Shown in pieces: positions 5,993-8,821 of a stretch of DNA of 8,821 bases. Under the pieces are notes generated by a model. The model was not told the DNA's origin, ran no database searches, and saw nothing but the letters and a program-made list of their open reading frames with translations. Both the position numbers and the translations under genes were made by a program. Numbering within the stretch: position 1 is the first letter of the stretch; every line of letters begins with the position of its first letter. This DNA comes from Candidatus Dadabacteria bacterium (lineage in GTDB: Bacteria > Desulfobacterota_D > UBA1144 > Nemesobacterales > UBA2774), in the NCBI GenBank assembly GCA_020027805.1, contig JAHKKQ010000083.1:1-8821 (forward strand), in the 5' to 3' direction.

Positions 5993-6843
5993 TGAGCCCT
6001 CACAACCCTCTCTATATCGTTGACGTCTCTTATGGAGGAAATCTCCGAAAAGCGCGCTTCTCGAAAAAGCCTCTTTACATCGGACGACTGGCCCGCCCCT
6101 ATTTCGAGCAGGCACCACCCGCCGTTTTTAAGCACACTTCCCGCGCCGGATATTATCTTGCTTATGAAATGGAGGCCGTCCTCTCCCCCGACGAGGGAAG
6201 AGCGGGGCTCGTAATCCCTCACGTCCGGCGGAAGAAGGGCATACTCGCCTTCCGCTATGTAAGGCGGGTTCGAGACCACTACATCGAATGTTTCGCCCTT
6301 AAACGGATCGGTCAGGCTTCCCTGGACAAAGCGTATCTCTCCCCGGGTAGAGTGTCTCTCTGCGTTTGACCGCGCTGTCGCCAGCGCTCCTTCTGAAATG
6401 TCGGAGGCGACGACACTCGAGCCGGGCTTTTCGCACGCAAGCGATACCGCTATGCATCCGCTCCCTGTTCCTACGTCCAGCACCGCCGGGTACACTATTT
6501 TGTCTACTGTCCCCAGTGCTTCCTCGACGAGCAGCTCAGTCTCGGGCCTCGGTATCAGGACGTTTCTATTTACGGAGAACGTCCTCGAGTAAAATTCCTT
6601 TTCGCCCGTAATATAGGCAATTGGCTCGTTCTTGATCCTCCTTTCCAGGAGCCCGTAAAATTCCTCTACCTCGACGTTGTCAAGCTCCTTGTCGGGATAT
6701 GCGTAGATCTCGGAAATATCCTTTATGTCGCTCGTCTTTGATAGAAGGATGGACGTTTCGAGCGCGGGGTTCTCTATGAGGCTTCGCCTCAAGTTCTCCT
6801 TTCCCAATTGGTAGAGGTCTTTTAAGTGCATAACGTTAATCAT
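5980..6843 (-). CDS. prmC: Peptide chain release factor N5-glutamine methyltransferase PrmC (HemK)
   Basis: PrmC methylates the glutamine of the GGQ motif in release factors RF1 and RF2, using S-adenosylmethionine, which improves translation termination. The 287-residue protein has the N-terminal helical substrate-binding domain (about 1-90), the linker IPRPETE (97-103), the SAM motif VLDVGTGSGCIAVSLA (121-136) and the catalytic SNPPY (191-195). The start at ATG 6843 has an AGGTGA very close upstream; ATG 6831 is a possible alternative. In many bacteria prfA (RF1) precedes prmC; here the upstream neighbour is phoU, with a 188-base gap that may hold a promoter. The last 13 bases are shared with murA in another frame. 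Confidence 0.95.
   Translation of the reverse strand: MINVMHLKDLYQLGKENLRRSLIENPALETSILLSKTSDIKDISEIYAYPDKELDNVEVEEFYGLLERRIKNEPIAYITGEKEFYSRTFSVNRNVLIPRPETELLVEEALGTVDKIVYPAVLDVGTGSGCIAVSLACEKPGSSVVASDISEGALATARSNAERHSTRGEIRFVQGSLTDPFKGETFDVVVSNPPYIAEGEYALLPPDVRDYEPRSSLVGGEDGLHFISKIISGAGSVLKNGGWCLLEIGAGQSSDVKRLFREARFSEISSIRDVNDIERVVRAQWKK
5997..6001 (-). promoter_or_regulatory. Ribosome binding site fixing the murA start inside the end of prmC
   Basis: On the minus strand GAGGG lies four bases (CTCA) before ATG 5992, within the last codons of prmC. It supports the conserved MurA N-terminus (MEKIVVEGG) and suggests translational coupling. Confidence 0.7.
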
Positions 6844-6861
6844 TCACCTTCAGGAGCCTAA

Positions 6862-6900
6862 GAGTTTATACGTATAACGCGTCTTTTCAAGGAAATTATA
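6862..6900 (-). promoter_or_regulatory. Candidate promoter region of prmC-murA-hisG
   Basis: On the minus strand a perfect TATAAT (6895-6900) lies 51 bases upstream of the prmC start, but no convincing -35 box is found at 16-18 bases. A second candidate is TTGAAA (6885-6890) with a 16-base spacer to TAAACT (6862-6867). Either would start the prmC-murA-hisG transcript; the two are alternatives. Evidence is limited to hexamer matches. Confidence 0.35.
6866..6877. repeat. 12-bp perfect palindrome before prmC
   Basis: TTATACGTATAA reads the same on both strands. It ends 22 bases upstream of the prmC start and overlaps or abuts the candidate promoter elements, a position suited to an operator. 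No regulator can be named from the sequence. Confidence 0.4.
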
Positions 6901-6928
6901 CTATACTCGCGAATACATAATCCTTCTT

Positions 6929-6949
6929 TGCCGGAATTCGATTCCGGCA
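6929..6949 (-). terminator. Strong hairpin between phoU and prmC, possible phoU terminator
   Basis: TGCCGGAAT (6929-6937) and ATTCCGGCA (6941-6949) form a perfect 9-bp stem with a 3-base TCG loop. It lies 82 bases downstream of the phoU stop and upstream of the candidate prmC promoter, where a terminator or mRNA 3' end would be expected. On the minus strand the tail is AAGAAGG, without a U-run, so it is not a standard rho-independent terminator. The plus-strand tail is GTTTTG, but no plus-strand gene ends here. Confidence 0.4.
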
Positions 6950-7031
6950 GTTTTGAGGGCGGGGCGTCAGGGCATGGGCGCTTTCAGGTTCTATTGAGTT
7001 TTAGACGGATTACAGGCGGATATGCCGCGGG

Positions 7032-7694
7032 TTACGACTTTTCAAAGGAGTGATGTTTCAGCGATTTTCCGCTTACGATGTAGTAGGTGTCCTCGGCGAT
7101 GTTCGTGGCGAGGTCGGCGACCCTTTCGATTTCCCTGGCTATAAGGATAAGGTTCAGCGACCGGTCGATCGTTTGCGGGTCGCCGATCATGTAGGTGACG
7201 AGCTCCCTCACGATCTGCGGTTCAAGGGAGTCGACTTCGTCGTCTCTCTTGCATACCTCGATTGCGAGCGCGGCGTCTTTATTGACGAAAGCGTCGAGGC
7301 TTTCCTGCAGCATCTGTATGGCCTTGTCGGCCATCTTCGGGATATCTATCAGGGGCTTTACAGGGGGCTTGTCGGCGAGGTAGATCGTCTTTTCCGCGAT
7401 ATTTACGGCGTGATCCCCGATCCTCTCGAGGTCGTTGTTAATCTTCATTATCATGGAGACGGTTCTCAGGTCCTCCGCTTCCGGGTGGTAGAGCGCAAAT
7501 ATCCTGATGCACTGGTTATCTATGTCGATCTCCATTTCGTTTATCTTGGCGTCCGACTTTATTACCTCCTCGGCCATGATCATGTTACGGTCTTTTAACG
7601 CCTTTATGCTCTTGGCTATCATCTCTTCGACGGAGGTCGCCATCTCGAACAACATTTTCTTCAATTTGCTGATTTCTTCTTCTAGTCTGATCAT
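7032..7694 (-). CDS. phoU: Phosphate transport/signalling regulator PhoU
   Basis: PhoU is a cytoplasmic, mostly helical, metal-binding protein that restrains the PstSCAB phosphate importer and, where present, the PhoR sensor kinase when phosphate is plentiful. The 220-residue length is usual. The two-fold repeat is plain: NDLERIGDHAVNIAE (87-101) and REIERVADLATNIAED (187-202) are the paired metal-binding E/D-rich motifs. The first 20 or so residues form the typical start helix. ATG 7694 lacks a clear Shine-Dalgarno and follows the arsC stop by 17 bases, so translation may depend on the upstream gene. It is the last gene of the pstB-arsC-phoU group as far as seen. Confidence 0.96.
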   Translation of the reverse strand: MIRLEEEISKLKKMLFEMATSVEEMIAKSIKALKDRNMIMAEEVIKSDAKINEMEIDIDNQCIRIFALYHPEAEDLRTVSMIMKINNDLERIGDHAVNIAEKTIYLADKPPVKPLIDIPKMADKAIQMLQESLDAFVNKDAALAIEVCKRDDEVDSLEPQIVRELVTYMIGDPQTIDRSLNLILIAREIERVADLATNIAEDTYYIVSGKSLKHHSFEKS

Positions 7695-7711
7695 TTAGCT
7701 ATGACAGGCTT

Positions 7712-8164
7712 TCAAGAGCTATAATTTGAGAAATGCGGCCAATTCCCGCAAAACTCAGACTCTATCCAGCATTTTATCTCGTCCCTGACTGTTCTGAATC
7801 CGGCCGTTATCTCCTCGTCATTACCCCCGAATCCGGCCGGGTCCGGGAACCCCTTATGTAATTTTTTGCCGCCGCCTGTGAAAACGGGGCACGCCTCGTT
7901 TGCCAGGCCGCATACCGTGACAACGTAGTCGAAATGCATCCCGGCGTACGTATCGAGGTTCTTAGAAGTGCAACGCGATATATCTATGCCGATCTCGTCC
8001 ATTACCCGGACGGCATGCGGGTTCAAGCGGGACGGTTCCGCGCCCGCGCTCGATACATCGAACCTGTTGCCGTAAAGATTCCTCAATATGCCTTCCGCCA
8101 TTTGCGACCGCGCGGAATTATGCGTGCAAACGAATAATACTTTTATTTTACCTTCATTGGGCAT
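7712..8164 (-). CDS. arsC: Arsenate reductase, low-molecular-weight phosphatase type
   Basis: This 150-residue protein belongs to the low-molecular-weight tyrosine phosphatase/arsenate reductase fold. The P-loop CTHNSAR (13-19) holds the nucleophile Cys13. Cys85 and Cys92 in VCGLANEACP match the redox relay of the thioredoxin-linked enzyme of plasmid pI258 (Cys10, Cys82, Cys89) with an even offset of three. Asp108 in GFPDPAG is the expected general acid. All key residues are present, so reduction of arsenate to arsenite in the cytoplasm is likely. True phosphatases of the fold lack the Cys pair. The start at ATG 8164 has a strong GGGGAG six bases upstream; an in-frame TTG at 8206 would add 14 unconserved residues. 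It lies between pstB (63 bases upstream) and phoU (17 bases downstream). Confidence 0.92.
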   Translation of the reverse strand: MPNEGKIKVLFVCTHNSARSQMAEGILRNLYGNRFDVSSAGAEPSRLNPHAVRVMDEIGIDISRCTSKNLDTYAGMHFDYVVTVCGLANEACPVFTGGGKKLHKGFPDPAGFGGNDEEITAGFRTVRDEIKCWIESEFCGNWPHFSNYSS

Positions 8165-8170
8165 ATATTT

Positions 8171-8176
8171 CTCCCC
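8171..8176 (-). promoter_or_regulatory. Ribosome binding site fixing the arsC start
   Basis: On the minus strand GGGGAG lies six bases (AAATAT) before ATG 8164. It favours this start over the in-frame TTG at 8206. Confidence 0.75.
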
Positions 8177-8227
8177 ATAGAGAATAATTGCAGAGCGAGA
8201 AACCAATTGTAGGATGAAGGTCCGATA

Positions 8228-8821
8228 TTAACCGAATTTTCCCGAGACGTAGTCTTCAGTCTGCTTATATTTGGGTTTGAGGAATATCGTTTCCGTCGTA
8301 TCGTACTCGATCAGCTCCCCCAGGTACATGAAAGCGGTGTAGTCCGACACACGGGAGGCCTGCTGCATATTGTGTGTGACGATAACTATGGTGTATTTCG
8401 TTTTCAGCTCTGTAATAAGGTCTTCTATCTTCCCGGTCGCTATGGGGTCGAGCGCCGAGCAGGGCTCGTCCATCAGGAGAATCTCGGGCTCGACCGCTAT
8501 GGCCCGTGCGATGCAGAGTCTCTGCATCTGGCCTCCCGACAGGCCGAGCGCGCTATCGTGGAGCCTGTCGTGAACCTCGTCCCAGAGCGCGGCGTCTTTC
8601 AAGCTCTTCTCCACGATCTCGTCCAGAACGGATTTACTGTTTTCGCCCGCTATCCTGGCCCCGTAAGCGACGTTTTCATATATGGATTTGGGAAAGGGGT
8701 TAGATTTCTGAAAGACCATCCCGACATTCTTTCTGAGCTGGGTGATGTCCACGCTCGTGTCGTATATGTCCTCGCCGTCTATAAGGATTTCTCCCTCGAC
8801 ACGCGCCGAGTCAACAAGGTC
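8228..8821 (-). CDS. pstB: Phosphate ABC transporter ATP-binding protein PstB, 5' end outside the window
   Basis: PstB is the ATPase of the high-affinity PstSCAB phosphate importer and sits on the cytoplasmic face of the membrane. The reading frame is open to the right edge; 197 residues are visible, beginning in the ARVEGEILIDGEDIYD stretch. The Walker A motif and N-terminus lie beyond the window. Present are the Q-loop (VGMVFQKSNPFPKSIYENV), the ABC signature LSGGQMQRLCIARA, Walker B with the catalytic Glu (ILLMDEPCSALDP) and the switch His (IVIVTHNMQQASRVSD). SNPFPKS after the Q-loop and DEPCSALDP are typical of PstB among ABC ATPases. A GTG at 8752 is internal, not the start. The rest of pst (S, C, A) is expected upstream, beyond the right edge. 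Confidence 0.96.
   Translation of the reverse strand, partial: DLVDSARVEGEILIDGEDIYDTSVDITQLRKNVGMVFQKSNPFPKSIYENVAYGARIAGENSKSVLDEIVEKSLKDAALWDEVHDRLHDSALGLSGGQMQRLCIARAIAVEPEILLMDEPCSALDPIATGKIEDLITELKTKYTIVIVTHNMQQASRVSDYTAFMYLGELIEYDTTETIFLKPKYKQTEDYVSGKFG

Noticed and set aside
5993..6118. 42-residue N-terminal extension of MurA
   Set aside because: It would run through prmC in another frame. ATG 5992 has a ribosome binding site and matches the known MurA N-terminus.
7050..7598. 182-codon open frame on the plus strand opposite phoU
   Set aside because: It is fully antisense to PhoU, whose metal motifs and length are complete. The antisense protein has no recognisable features.
8165..8206. 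TTG start giving a 164-residue ArsC
   Set aside because: The extension covers the ribosome binding site of ATG 8164 and is not part of the ArsC fold.
1..8821. Mobile element, tRNA, rRNA, CRISPR array or riboswitch
   Set aside because: I saw no transposase or integrase, no long terminal inverted repeats, no spaced repeat array, no tRNA-like cloverleaf and no conserved riboswitch core.

Overview
The window looks like chromosomal DNA of a diderm (Gram-negative) bacterium of intermediate base composition. A lipoprotein with an outer-membrane type sorting position, a short-form HisG, good Shine-Dalgarno sites on several genes and the Pst/PhoU and MurA sequences fit a deltaproteobacterial-grade or related uncultivated lineage. 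This placement is a low-confidence inference. An O2-dependent ergothioneine enzyme implies exposure to oxygen. I see no mobile element, tRNA, rRNA or CRISPR array.

Layout. (1) Positions 1-862: a plus-strand gene for an unrecognised 240-residue lipoprotein, preceded by a small tandem repeat; a minus-strand gene may start just off the left edge. (2) 863-989: a convergent gap with weak terminator-like hairpins. (3) 990-3879, minus strand: an ergothioneine operon in the order egtB, egtD, DUF427-family gene. Upstream of it (3880-4115) lies a perfect FNR/CRP-type inverted repeat. (4) 4116-6843, minus strand: prmC-murA-hisG, a tightly packed unit in which each gene overlaps the next. (5) 6844-7031: a gap with a 9-bp hairpin, promoter-like sequences and a 12-bp palindrome. 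(6) 7032-8821, minus strand: pstB (cut by the right edge), an arsC-type arsenate reductase and phoU.

How the genes work together. EgtD trimethylates histidine to hercynine and EgtB joins it to a sulfur donor using iron and O2. The EgtB C-terminus lacks the residues that bind gamma-glutamylcysteine in mycobacteria, and no egtA or egtC lies nearby, so cysteine may be the direct donor. The C-S lyase for the last step is not in the window. PrmC methylates release factors, MurA commits UDP-GlcNAc to peptidoglycan, and HisG starts histidine synthesis (histidine is also the EgtD substrate, but the two units are separately organised). PstB powers phosphate uptake and PhoU restrains it and its signalling; the arsenate reductase between them suits a system that also imports arsenate.

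I did not find a clearly new multi-gene system. The best leads are the DUF427 gene as third member of the egt operon, the FNR-like site before it, and the pstB-arsC-phoU arrangement.
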